From Elephas maximus indicus (lineage: Eukaryota > Chordata > Mammalia > Proboscidea > Elephantidae): 64,000 nucleotides of DNA. Below the pieces are notes generated by a model. The model worked only from the letters and a program-made list of their open reading frames with translations. It ran no database searches and had not been told where the DNA came from. The DNA is taken from the NCBI RefSeq assembly GCF_024166365.1, contig NC_064838.1, positions 76,772,001 to 76,836,000 on the forward strand, read 5' to 3'. This document shows positions 34,930 through 46,423 of this stretch, one piece after another. Made by a program: the position numbers and the translations under genes. Position 1 is the first letter of the stretch, and every line of letters begins with the position of its first letter.

Positions 34930-35880
34930 ATGGTACTGGGTGGGGAAAACTGGAGCTCTGTGACCACATTCATCCTTCTGGGCTTCTCAGAATACCCACA
35001 CTTCTGGGTACTGCTCTTTCTGGCATTCTTGACCATCTACACAGTCACTCTAGTGGGGAACCTGAGTATAATTGTGATCATAAGGAGCAATCCCAAACTC
35101 CACACACCCATGTACTTTTTCCTCAGCCATCTATCCTTTTTGGATATTTGTTATTTCAGTGTGTTTATACCCAAACTGCTAGAAATCTTGGTTGTTGAAG
35201 CCAGAAGTATCACTTTCAGAGGCTGCATGGTACAGTTTTTCTTTGGCTGCACATTTGTGATTACAGAAATGTTCATGTTAGCGGTGATGGCCTATGACCG
35301 ATTTGTGGCTGTTTGTAACCCCTTGCTCTACACAGTAGCTATGTCTCCTAAGCTCTGTGCTCTCCTGGTAGCTGGGTCCTACACATGGGGTGGGATCTGT
35401 TCCCTGACACTCACATATTCTCTTGTGGAACTATCCTTCTGTGGCTCAAACATCATAAATCACTTTGGTTGTGAGTATTCTGCTATCCTATCTCTCTCCT
35501 GCTCTGACCCTTATTTTAGCCAGATGGCGTGTTTAATCATTTCTACGTTCAATGAGACTAGTAGCCTCCTGATTATCCTCACTTCCTACATTTTCATTGC
35601 TGTCACTATCATCAGGATGACTTCTTCCGGTGGACTCCATAAAGCCTTCTCCACCTGTGCCTCCCACCTGACTGCCATCACCATCTTCCATGGGACCATC
35701 CTTCTGCTCTACTGTGTGCCCAACTCCAAAAGCTCCTGGCTCCTGGTCAAAGTGGACACTGTGTTTTTCACAGTCATGATCCCCATGCTGAACCCCTCAA
35801 TCTACAGTCTTAGAAACAAAGATGTGAAGGAGACAGTCAGGAAGTTAATCATCACCAAACTCCTTTCTCACTCAATATAA
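34930..35880 (+). CDS. Intact OR5D-subfamily olfactory receptor (gene 2)
   Basis: An odorant-binding GPCR of olfactory sensory neurons, expected to couple to G-olf. It has 316 residues, normal for the family. The start ATG at 34930 sits in a strong context (GAGCCATGG), just after a T-rich tract ending CCACAAG, a likely splice acceptor. N-glycosylation sequon NWS is at about residue 7. Other marks: TM1 GN ([11 protein letters not shown]), [33 protein letters not shown] at the end of TM3, SYIFIAVTI in TM5, [12 protein letters not shown] in TM6 and [17 protein letters not shown] in TM7. FFCE is FGCE here, but the cysteine is kept. PSIYS replaces the usual PLIYS or PFIYS. The frame has no defects, so it is probably functional. 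Subfamily call (close to OR5D13/OR5D14) is from memory of human sequences. Confidence 0.95.
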   Translation: MVLGGENWSSVTTFILLGFSEYPHFWVLLFLAFLTIYTVTLVGNLSIIVIIRSNPKLHTPMYFFLSHLSFLDICYFSVFIPKLLEILVVEARSITFRGCMVQFFFGCTFVITEMFMLAVMAYDRFVAVCNPLLYTVAMSPKLCALLVAGSYTWGGICSLTLTYSLVELSFCGSNIINHFGCEYSAILSLSCSDPYFSQMACLIISTFNETSSLLIILTSYIFIAVTIIRMTSSGGLHKAFSTCASHLTAITIFHGTILLLYCVPNSKSSWLLVKVDTVFFTVMIPMLNPSIYSLRNKDVKETVRKLIITKLLSHSI

Positions 35881-37500
35881 TTCTTGAGTGTGTATATATA
35901 TAGTTAAGGCATAAATAAGTGTATCTATATATACTTATTTATGTCTTAACTATTTCCAAAAACTTTTGTATGTATAGTTTATGCTAGTTTGATTTTATTA
36001 AATAAATACACAATTATGCTCTAAGTCAATTTATTATTACATGTCCCATGGTTTATAATTCTTAGCATGCCTTACAGTTTCTCTGGGTTAATACTGAAAT
36101 AATGCATTATGATTCACTTGTTTTCAATTAACAGTAAAACAAACAAACAAACAAAAAAAAAACTATATTTTACTATCTCCCCATTGGATGCCACAATGGT
36201 CAGTGGAAGAGGTCTGTATTATGGATTCACTGCTTGTACTATGGTTGGAGTCTTGCTTAAGAAAAGGTCAGATGTACACAAAAGAGCTGAAAACATAGAT
36301 CAGAAAAATTTTTAATAAATCCATACTCTGATCCTCAAAACCAGATCCTTAGATTCAGATAATCATATAAACATTGCTTTCTGATTCCTCTTAATAACTT
36401 GATTTTATTTTAGATAATGATGATGAAGATAATATTGAGTTTTAATAATCTCCCTAGGAGCTAAACACATGTGGAAGTCTATCGTTAAATACACTTAGTT
36501 AGGCTGAGACCTTCACAATTCTTCCTTTTTTTCAAAAGACATCTGTGAAGATTTAGCTAACAAGAACAGTTATATTTAAAAATTATAGGATACAACGTAT
36601 GATAATTGTGATGTTTAAACATTATTGTGTGTATACAGGCAAAGCAACAATTCTAATGTTTATTAATAGTTGATGGAAAAATAAAGCCTTACAAGATAGA
36701 GAACAAGTGGAAAAATAAACTACATCAAATGACCATTTGCTGTTTAAGAGAGCTGGATAAATTAACCAGGATTAGAAAACCGAGAATTAGTCCTAATAAG
36801 GCTGAATACAAAGACCTGGGACAGTATAGAAAGGTCTGCAGAAAAATGTAGAATTTATGCATTCATTAATGAAAACATAAGGACTGTTATGTTGACAGCT
36901 AATGTAAAGAGATCATGGAAAATTACTCTGGCAATGTTGCATAGAATACTTTAAAGGTGAGGCGTTTGGCTTGAGCATGTGACCATAATCTAGCTGAATA
37001 GTGGTAAGGCCATATGTATTATGATAGAAGAGGAATTGCTGAGGATTGATCTTTGAACTATATCTTTCCTATAGGCACAAGGCTGTGATAATAACCAAGG
37101 GCAGCTATAAAATGGTGGGAAAACAGAGAGAAAATATATTTGTGCTTTTGAGTTTAAATGTGTCCCCTATGAACTCAATTCAAACTCGATGAAACTTACT
37201 GTCCAACTTCAGAGAGAAGATGTTTTCTACATTGAATTCCTAAGACTTGCCCAATGTCAATGGCTGTCAAGATTGAGTCTGATTTTCAAAATCCATATAA
37301 TGTTTTGGATATCACATAATTTACCCACAATTCTAAAAAATATTGAAGATGAATATCTATTATATGTCATAGTTTGTCCCATATATTTTGCAATCGTTAT
37401 AAAAACTTTATATCTGTTCTATCAAATAAAATTTGTTATTATAGTAAAATTAATATTACCTTATGGAAAATATTCTTTCTTGATTTTGCAGATAAATATG
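35881..37500 (+). repeat. OR downstream flank, duplicated copy Z1
   Basis: It aligns with 50975-52735 downstream of gene 4 (TTCACTTGTTTTCAA, AGAGGTCTGTATTA, GGTCAGATGTA). More weakly it aligns with X (GGAAAATATTCTTTC near 37462 against 735). No gene is seen. Confidence 0.75.
35900..35953. repeat. Near-perfect hairpin just 3' of gene 2
   Basis: Arms 35900-35924 and 35931-35953 (GTTAAGGCATAAATAAG against CTTATTTATGTCTTAAC) pair with one mismatch and a 2-nt bulge around a 6-nt loop. It begins 20 bp after the stop codon. The gene 4 flank has only the one arm. Confidence 0.8.
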
Positions 37501-38885
37501 ACATAACTAAAATTGGGGAGGAATTGCCTTCTCAAAGTAGAGTTGACCTTAATAACGTGGATTAAGTAAAGCTTTGGGGACCTTCGTCTGCTGATGTGGC
37601 ATGACTCAAATTGGGAAGAAACAGCCGTAAACATCTATTAATCAGAAAGTGGAATGTAAGTATATGAATCTGGGAAAATTGGAAATCATGAAAAATGAAA
37701 TGGATCACATCAACAACAGTATCCTATGTATTAATGAGCTGAAATGGACTGGTATTAGACATATAGAATTGGACAATCGTATGATTTACTATGCCAGGAA
37801 TGACAACTTGAAGAGGAATGGTCTTGCATTCATTGTGAAAACGAACATTTCAAGATCTATCCTAAAGTACAACACTGTCAATGCTAGGAGAATATTCATA
37901 TGCTTACAAGGAAGACCAGTTAATATGACTATTATTCAAATTTATGCACCAACCACTAAGACCAAAGATGAAGAAATGGAAGATTTTTACCAACATCTGC
38001 AGTCTGAAATTGATCGAACATGCTGTGATCAGGATGCACTGATAATTACTGGTGATTGGAATGCGAAAGTTGGAAACAAAGAAGGAGGATCGGTAGGTGG
38101 AAAATATGGCCTTGGTGGCAGAAAAGATGCTGGAGATCACATGATAGAATTTTTGCAAGATCAACAAGTTCTTTATTGCAAATACCTTTTTTTGCTAATA
38201 TAAGTGGTGACTATACATGTGGACCTCACCAGATAGAATACACAAGAATCAAATCGACTACATTTGTGGAAAGAGACAATGGAAAACCTCAATATCATCA
38301 GTTGGAATGAGGCCAGGGGCTGATTGCAGAAGAGATCATCAATTGATCATATGAAAGTTCAAGATCAAATTGAAGAAACTTCTAACAAGTCCACGAGAGC
38401 CAAAATGCAACCTTCAGTATATCACACCTAAATTTAGAGACCATCACAGAATAGATTTGATGCATTGAACACTAATGACCAAAGACCAAACTAGTTATGG
38501 AATGACATCAAGGACATTATACATGAAGAAAGCAAAAGGTCATTAAAAAGATAGGAAAGAAAGAAATAACCAAAATGGGTGTCAGAAGAGACTCTGAAAC
38601 TTGCTCTTGAACAATGAGTAGCTAAAACAAATAGAAGAAATGAGGAAGTAAAAGAGCTGTACGGAATATTTCAAAGGGCAGCTGGAGAAGAGAAAGTAAA
38701 TTATTATAATGACATGTGCAAAGACTTGGAGTTAGAAAAGTAAAAGGGAAAAATGTGCTCAGCATTTCTCAAGCTGAAAGAACTGAAATAAAAATTCAAG
38801 CCTCGAGTTACAATATTGAAGGATTTTGCTGATGAAATATTAAAGGATGCATCAAAAGAAAATGGAAGGAATATGCAGAGTCAGA

Positions 38886-38910
38886 ACACACACACACACA
38901 CACACACACA
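38886..38910. repeat. (CA)n microsatellite inside RTE R7
   Basis: About 12 CA units replace RTE text that in R11 and R12 reads CAGAGTCACAACACTAAAAA or CAGAATCACTGTACC. Confidence 0.95.
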
Positions 38911-39220
38911 AAATAGGTCAATGTTGAACCATTTCAGGAGGAAGCATATGATCAGGAACAGGTGATACTGAAGGAAGAGGTCCAAGCTGCACTGATGGCA
39001 TTGGTGAAAAACAAGACTTCAAGACTTGACGGAACACCAAATGAGAAGTTTCAGCAAAGCAATGCAGCACTGGAAGTGCTTACTCGACTATGCCAAGAAA
39101 TTTGGAAGACAGCTACCTGGACAACCAAGTGGAAGAGATCCATATTTATGCCTTTTCCCAGGAAAGGTGATCCAACCAAACGCAGAAATTATCAAACAAT
39201 ATTACCTGATACCACATGCC

Positions 39221-39284
39221 AGTAAATATTATTAATATCAATTAATATTGATAAAAAATAATGTTATTAATATCAATTACTGCC
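39221..39284. repeat. AT-rich palindromic insertion in RTE R7
   Basis: A private insertion of about 60 bp. It holds the 16-nt direct repeat TTATTAATATCAATTA at 39229-39244 and 39264-39279, and the inverted repeat TATCAAT/ATTGATA around 39236-39252. R6 and R12 read straight through here. Confidence 0.8.
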
Positions 39285-40509
39285 AAAATTTTGCTGAAGA
39301 TAATTCAAAAGTAACTGCAGCCATACATTGAAAGGGAACTGCTGGAACTTCAAGCAGAATTCAGAAGAGAATGACGGGCAACAAGGACCATTATTACTGT
39401 TGTCAGATGGATCTTGGCTGAAAGCAGAGAATACAAAACAAATGTTAACCAGTGTCCTATCAGTTGCAGAAAGGCACTTGTCAGTGTGGATTATAACAAA
39501 TAGTGGATAACATTCAAAGGAATGGGTATTTTAGAATATTTAATTATGCTTATGTGGAAACTACATGGATCAAGATGCGGTTGTTCAAATAGAACAAGAG
39601 GTAGTACATGGTTCAAATATGGAAAAAAGACGTTTGCATGGCTGTATCCTTTTACCTCACGTTTTCAATCTTTACAATCTGATAATCTGAGACATTGGAT
39701 GGTATGGAGAAGAATTAATCATCAGGATTGAAGGAAGAGTCCACAACCTGCAGTATACTGATGACACAACCGTACTTGCCAAAAATGAAGATTACTCACA
39801 GCACTTACTGAAGAAGGTCAAAGACTTCAGTCTTCAAAATGGATTGCACCTGAACCTGAGGAAACTAAACTCCTCATGACTGAACCGTAAACAGCATCAT
39901 GGTAAGTGGAGAAAAAACTGAAGTTGTCAACAACTTTATTCTCTTGAGTCAACAATCAATGTCTGTGAAGGCAGCAGTTGAGAAAGAAAATGGCTTATTG
40001 TATTAAGTAAATCTGTTACTAAAGACCTCTTTAAAGTTTTAAAAAGCAAAGATGTCACTTTAATGTCTAAGTTGCCTCTGACACAAGTCATTTTTTTCAA
40101 TTGTTTTATATGCACGTGAAAGTTGAATAATGGAAAAGGAAGACAGAAGAAGGGATGCATCTGAACTGTGGTGTTGGGAAACAAGGCCAAAAGAATGGAA
40201 TATCTTAGAAGAAATGCAACTAGAGTGCTCCATGGAAGGGAAGATGGTGAGACCAACTTTCTTACTTAGACATGTCATCAGGAAAGAGCAATTGTTAGAA
40301 AAGGACATCATGTTCGGTAAAGTAGAGGGTCAGTGGAAACTAAGGAAGCCCTCTGTGAGTTTTATCGACACAATTTTTGCCACAATGGACTCAAACATAC
40401 CAAGAATCATGAAGATGGTGAAGGACTGGGCAGTGTTTTGTTCTAGTATTCCTAAAGTTGCCCTGAGTTGGAGCTGGCTTAATAACAACAACAAATTAAC
40501 AACTAACTT

Positions 40510-41800
40510 GAATATCATTTTATGTGATCTTTTGAAGCCTGTTTATTTATTTATTTATTTATTTTTGGTGAAGTGTCTATTTATATCCTTTCTCAATTTC
40601 AATTGCATTTATTTTATTATTATTGGATTTTTAGGAGTTATTTTTGTGTTTTAGATACTATATATATGTGTACATATATATGTCTGTAAAATGTGTTATT
40701 TGCAAATCTTTTCTACTATTCTGTGGCTTGTCTTTTATTTTCTTACAGTGTCTTACACTAAACAGAAATTCCCAATGTGGATGAACTCCAATTTATTAAC
40801 TTTTTAGAAAATTTATGAATTGCATTTTTCATACAGGGATATAAAAATTCTTCCCGTTTGTCAGGATGACAGAGATTTTATTCTAGACATTTTATAATTT
40901 TCAGCTATACATCTTTCTGTATGGTCCATTTTTTTTATGGCATAAGTTATTGATTGAAGTTTTTTTTTTTTTTTTTTTGCATCTGGATACTCAGTTGTTT
41001 CAGCACCATATTTTAAAATTACCATTCTTACTCCATTGAATTGCATTTGTACAGTTGTCAAACATCATTTTGCTATACACTTTTGGAATATATATTTTCT
41101 AGGTTATAGCCCAGGAATTTTAGAGTTAGACTGACAATGGATACAAAAAGCCTGTTGGGATTATTGTTTTGATTTCATAAAATTTATATTTATATATTAA
41201 TCAGGGAAGAACTGACATCTTAACAGTATTCAGTTTTCCACATCATGGATGTAATGTATTTCTTCATTGATTTTGACCTTCTTTGATGTTTTGTTGTTTC
41301 GTCTGCACAGATCCTGCACATTTTTGTCAGATTTGTCTGTAAATGCTGAATATTTATGAGGTTTTATTAAAACTATATTTTAATATAAGTTCTTATTCAT
41401 TTTTACTAATATATAAAAATAAAACTGAATTTTGTTTATTTAGGTTCATTATCAAGTTAATTTTGAGCTCTAAATTTTTTGTATATAGACTACTTTGGAT
41501 TTTACTCATAAATGATCACTTTGCATGGAGGACTTTATTTACTTGTAGTTTTGCATCTTTTAAAACCCCAGAAACAATGCTAAGTGGAACTGGTGAAAGT
41601 TGGCACATTTTCCTGATCTTAGGAAGAAAACATGCAGTCATCTATAATAAATATGATTTTTAACAGATCCCTCAGATTAAGGAGGCTTCCTTTTTTTCCT
41701 AGTTTGCAGGTTCTTTTCATAAAAATGGAGGTTACATTTTGTGATATGTTTTTTTTCCTGCACCTGTTGAAAAAATTGTATGTTTTTCCTTTTTGATGTA
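40510..41800 (-). repeat. Old L1 ORF2 fragment, antisense (module copy 3)
   Basis: Paralogue of 11905-13840 with GATGAACTCCAATTTATTAA near 40780 and AACAATGCTAAGTGGAACTG near 41571. Confidence 0.8.
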
Positions 41801-41819
41801 CTACTCTTGTGCTAAAACT

Positions 41820-42210
41820 AGTAAATAGAGTCTTCTTAAAGCTGAAACAGAGTTTCTACAAAAATGCTTATACCTGACATAGTGCTGTAAAGTGAAATAT
41901 TGAATGCTTTTCCCTTAAAATTGAGAGTAAGGCAAAGAGGCCCACTCCCGTAATTTCTACTCCGCACATGTATTGGCAACTGCAATTAAACAAGAAAAAT
42001 ATAGCCATGATGATATGAAGGAAAACATTAAAACTATTTCTATTCACAGACATGATAGCTTGCATAAAATCTAAAGTTATCTGTAAAAATACTATAATTT
42101 ATAAGTTTAAAGTCAGTTATATTTATCCATATTCTTGTAATACAATAAGTTACAGAATTAAAATGTAAAAAAAACTACCAATAAAGCAAATAAACAAGTA
42201 ACTTTATTGT
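41820..42210 (+). repeat. Old L1 RT fragment, sense (module copy 3)
   Basis: Paralogue of 14166-14600: AGGCAAAGAGGCCCACTCCC near 41930 and AATTAAACAAGAAAAATATA near 41983. Confidence 0.65.
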
Positions 42211-42277
42211 TGTTTTATAGCAGAATTTTTACCTTGCACGTTTCTGTAATTTATATGTGTATAAAATCAAGATGTAT

Positions 42278-42616
42278 TCAGTCTGGTTCATTTTTTTTTT
42301 TTTTATAAGATGAATGGGGTAAAGCTGATGATGTCCCTAGAGCTTTAAAAAAAAATAATCCACAACAAGACATCACGTTGGACAGTGTTTCATCTAATTG
42401 TTCAAATTGTGGACTCCAAGTCAATGCTTTCATGATATTCTCTTTGGCCACATTTCGTTGGTCACGATGACATATATTTAACACAATTTGGTGCCAGAAA
42501 TTAGCTGTTTGGCCTGCCTCTGTCTGCTTACACTGGATGTTCATAAAGGTTGAAGAAAAGTTTTTTATATGAAATAATAAATATTGTTTATATGAAATAT
42601 TAAAGAATATGTTCAT
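42278..42616 (-). other. Conserved antisense open block (copy 3), unknown
   Basis: The longest open version (112 codons) of the block described at 14674-14940. It shares NFWHQIVLNICH, AKENIMKALTWSPQFEQLDE and CCGLFFF with copy 1. No family is recognised. Confidence 0.4.
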
Positions 42617-42649
42617 ATATTATGGACTCCTGCTACTATTTTAGGTTGA

Positions 42650-42748
42650 TATCTACTCTAATAGAATAAGTCAGGAGAATTCTTGGGTTCATCAAACTTA
42701 GCAAAGGAATCTCTGGTCAATGAATCATTCAAGTGCTTCTGTGCTTAG
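42650..42748 (+). other. Candidate 5' untranslated exon of OR gene 3
   Basis: It ends GTGCTTAG|GTGAGT. It is the paralogue of 15030-15117, with the donor preserved. It lies 3.8 kb before the coding exon; the extra distance is due to the inserted SINE and RTE pieces. Confidence 0.4.
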
Positions 42749-42987
42749 GTGAGTTTATTCAATACTTGTTTTATTTCACTTTACAAATAAAATATAATTT
42801 AATTATAAAATAGAAATTGTATAAAATATTGAGTTGTGACAATCTTTGCAGAAAACAAACACATGTGTCCATTGAATGGGCAAACACATGTGCCCATTAA
42901 AATCTAGTCAGTTGACTTGGAGAGGCCTCCAGGTATTATGCCATTATACATGCTTCCCTTCAATGATTTTCTTGGCTTTCTCATCAG

Positions 42988-43031
42988 GTACGCACCACTG
43001 TAATAGGTGTTTGGTTAATAGATAATCAAAT
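42988..43031 (+). other. Candidate mini-exon ending in AT (gene 3)
   Basis: It has the acceptor-like CTTGGCTTTCTCATCAG before it and AAT|GTGAGC after. Splicing to the acceptor at 46542 would form AT|G AAA CAA GAA AAT. Speculative, as for copy 1. Confidence 0.25.
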
Positions 43032-43686
43032 GTGAGCATTTTCCTCAAAATTTCTATAATGCCTGAGAAAGAAGGTGACAGCAACCAACATATTTATAAA
43101 ATATAGGATAAAGCATATGGTAATTGTAAGCTATAAATCTTAAAGTCTGCATGTATACAGAGGATAAGAAAAAATATGTAATATCAAATAAACCATTATG
43201 AGAGAGAGGATAAAATGGAAAAATATACTTCACGCAAATGAGCATGTGCTGCTTAACAGAGTTGGATAAATTCACGATGATAAGAGAAGCAGGTGACAGT
43301 GGTAATGAAGTTAAGGCTGAATACACGGACCTTGGAGAGTTTTGGAAAAGGCACCCTGACAACATGCATTCACTTAGATCTTAAAAGACATTGACTGTTA
43401 GGCTATGGTGATCATGGAAAATTATTTTGGCACATGGCACAGAATTATTGAGAAAAATCCTTAAAATAAAATTGAGAAGTTTGTATGAAAATATGTGGCC
43501 ATAATCTAGCTGATTAGTGGTTTACACAGAATGGCAGTAGCCTTATATAGAAGGGTAGCAAAGGAATGGTTGAGGAATTAGTCTTTGAGAGATGTTTTTC
43601 CTACATGCCCAAACCTGATAATACTAGAGAGATATAAAGTGATGGTAATTCATAATGGAGAAAATGTAATTATATATCCTAGACTT

Positions 43687-43853
43687 AAAAAAAAAATCAA
43701 AACCAGTTGCCATCGAGTTGATTCCGACTCAAACCGACCCTAGAGGACAGAGTGGAACTGCCCCGTAGTTTCCAAGGAGTGGCTGGTGGATTCGAACTCC
43801 CAGCCTTTTGGTTAGCAGCTGTTGCTCTTAACTACTACACTATCAGGGGTTCC
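43687..43853 (-). mobile_element. Afrotherian SINE shared by modules 3 and 4
   Basis: Antisense SINE between TATCCTAGACTT and CATCTTAGACTT. The same insertion sits at 62326-62495. It is absent from module 1 near 16178. Confidence 0.9.
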
Positions 43854-43866
43854 ACATCTTAGACTT

Positions 43867-43971
43867 GTTATTGTTGTTAGATGTCATCGAGTCAGTTCCG
43901 ACTCATAGCGACCCTATGCACAACAGAATGAAACACGGCCCTTTCCTGTGCCATACTTATAATCGTTGTTA
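43867..43971 (-). mobile_element. RTE 3' end scrap R9, private to module 3
   Basis: About 105 bp antisense (GTTAGATGTCATCGAGTCAG, then GACCCTATGCACAACAGAAT), followed by CATCTTAG, which repeats the sequence before it. Module 4 lacks it. Confidence 0.85.
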
Positions 43972-44293
43972 CATCTTAGTGATTAAAGAAAACCCAGGAA
44001 TATTTCTGTCTGTCATGTTCAGACAGTGGAGAAACCAATGCCTAAGTGAAAATAATCGAATTGCCAGTGAATGCTTCCACATCTTAATCATCACTTTCAA
44101 CACCATTACCAGGATGATAATGAGCAGCAAAAAAAATGATAGTAGTCACCAATCCCAGCCACCAATAAAAAATAGCATGGGTTTGTTCAACTCCTGCTTC
44201 ATGGACAACATTAGACCTGGTGATAACTTTACAAATAACCAATCTTCAACCTGTGAAAGATATAAATAAGGAAGCATCTATGATACTCCTTAC

Positions 44294-45029
44294 ATTGTTG
44301 TTAGGTGCATCTAGTCGGTTCCTATTCAAAATGACCCTAGGTATAACAGAATGAAACACTGCCCAGTCCTGATCCATCATCACGATCTTTGTTATGCTTG
44401 AGCACATTGTTACAGCCACTTTGTCAATCCATCTTGGTGAGAGTTTTTTCTCTTTTTTGCTGATGCTCTGCCAAACATGATATCCTTCTGAAGGGACTGA
44501 TCCCTCCTGATATCATGTCCAAAGTATGTAAGATGTAGTCTCTCCATCCTTACTTCTAAGAAACATTCTGTTTGTATATCTTCCAAGACAGATTTGTTTA
44601 TTCTTTTAGCAATCCATGGTATATTCAATATTCTTCACCAACGCCACAATTCAAAGGCATCAATTCTTCTTCAGTCTTCCTTATTCATCATCAGAGCTTT
44701 TGCATGCATATGAGACAATTGAAAACACCATGCTTGGGTGAGGTGTACCTTAATCTTCAAGGTGACATCTTTGCTTTTTAACAATTTAAAGAGTTCTTTT
44801 GTATCAGATTTGCCCAACGCAATGCCTTTTTTTGATTTCTTGACTGCTGCTTCCACGGCTGTTGATTGTGGATCCAAGAAAAATGAAATCCTTAGCAACT
44901 TCAATCTTTTCTGCATTTATCATGATGTTGGTTATTGGCCCAGTTGTGAGGATTTTTGTTTTCTTTATTGTGGGGTGTAATCCATACCGAAGGTTGTGGT
45001 CTTTGATCTTCATCAGTAAGTGCTTCAAG
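44294..45029 (-). mobile_element. RTE LINE R8, antisense, shared by modules 3 and 4
   Basis: A 5'-truncated antisense RTE covering the C-terminal region to the tail. TCCTTAC (44287-44293) and TCCTTGC (45030-45036) form the target duplication. The ortholog-like copy is at 62802-63550. Module 1 has the empty site near 16505 (CTCCTTACTTGGTAACTG). Frames on the - strand read IKKTKILTTGPITNIMINAEKIEVAKDF and similar text. Confidence 0.9.
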
Positions 45030-45244
45030 TCCTTGCTTGGTAACTTATATATCATTTATTTCCAGAGAGCATAATGGAATGATATCAATGGATGGGGAAG
45101 GATAGGACATGTGTCAGAAACCATGATGAGTGGGTTCATATGGAGATTATGAAAGAAGGATGAGAGATGTCCTCTGTATCTCTGGTCATCAGTAAATAAC
45201 TAAGCTTATAGATACTAAGTATACAAAAGGATTAATTCTTATTT

Positions 45245-45466
45245 TTCCAGTGCTGTAGGGAAGAGGCTGGGAGTACTCAGGAGAAAATAGTTTTGAGAGT
45301 TATGCTGCCAGATTCAGAAAGAGTTCAAGTTTTCCTTCTGTTCATTTCATGGAGCCAAGGAGTACAGGGCTTCTCTGAGAATACAGGGGTTCATGTGACT
45401 TCTGCTCTAGAGTGGCCTGCAGGAATTTCTCATATTCTAAGTCTATTTTTCTTTAAGTCTATTTTG
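45245..45466 (+). other. Conserved GC-richer block, candidate exon (copy 3)
   Basis: Paralogue of 16740-16912. The + strand frame from 45293 stays open for 65 codons (RVQVFLLFISWSQGVQGF, ALEWPAGISH). It is followed by TTG|GTATGG. It lies about 1.1 kb before the gene 3 coding exon. Confidence 0.35.
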
Positions 45467-46423
45467 GTATGGCCCAACTCCATACATTGACATTTCACAC
45501 CATTTAAAAAGAAAACTACCGAGTGGCATCATGAACAACCAGGGATAAAAATGAACCCAACCAACTGTACTTGATACTGAATACCAGTTTTTCATGTTTG
45601 AGGTTCTGTACCAGCGACATCAAGCATATCATGGTATGCTGTTTGAGGTGGGTCTCTAGCCTGACATTTGTCCTTTGATTGCTTAAAACTTGATTCAGAA
45701 TGAAAGTACTTATTTTTGTTATAAGATAACATTTAATATCAAAGTCTGGTACTTTCACAGTTTTTACTATTTATCACTTACCTATCTTTCCCAAATCTGC
45801 CACATTGGCAAGGAAGAGATTTATATAACCTATCTCTTCAGCTATTTTTATCAAAGATTACATAGTCCATATTTTGTGGTGAGCACCTGATGAAGAATGA
45901 TATGGTATGAATTGAAGAATAATATTAAAAAGTAAAATTATTTTGCGATAAGTAAAAAAATCCAGTAGGCTTCTACTGCAGAACTATAGAATATGTTGAG
46001 AGTGTTGGGTTAGTAGGTTAATGAATATTCTGAAAAGGAAAAGAGCCCAACCAAGAAAATTTTATCTTGTCCATTATCCTGTGTTGTTAATGTTAAAAAA
46101 ATTCAAAATTTCTTGTTAATTGCTCATGGATGAAGAGGGGAGACTGGAAGAGACTACAGAAATTCTTTATATGTATTTGCTATAAAACAAGTATTTTCAG
46201 GAAATTCACATTCATGCTAAGAGACAAAGTGGCCTTTCCCATAAAGTCAGTTTCCTCTAAGTATACTAATTTTGATTCTTTGAAATATATCAGGGTCTGT
46301 TCTCTTTTGGTTATTATTCTTCCAATTTTGTTCTTTAATATTCCACTTGCACAAAATTAATATTCACTGTGTAAATGTGATATTAGTAAATTCTAATTAT
46401 TCAAATAAAGTAACAGGGAAAAC

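Larger units (their letters stand above)
37505..40495 (+). mobile_element. RTE LINE R7, likely recombinant
   Basis: Long RTE copy lacking the extreme 5' end. An endonuclease frame is open for 184 codons at 37649-38203: NELKW near residue 28, QIYAPTTKTKDEEMEDFY, and GDWNAKVGNKEGG with the catalytic GDWN motif. The RT half is heavily broken. Its 5' half and left flank match the RTE at 52738 (R11), while its 3' half from about 39300 and its right flank match the RTE at 57214 (R12). It carries a private (CA)n at 38886 and an AT-rich insertion at 39221-39284. Confidence 0.85.

Noticed and set aside
38886-38910. CA repeat as a regulatory element
   Set aside because: An ordinary microsatellite within a dead RTE.
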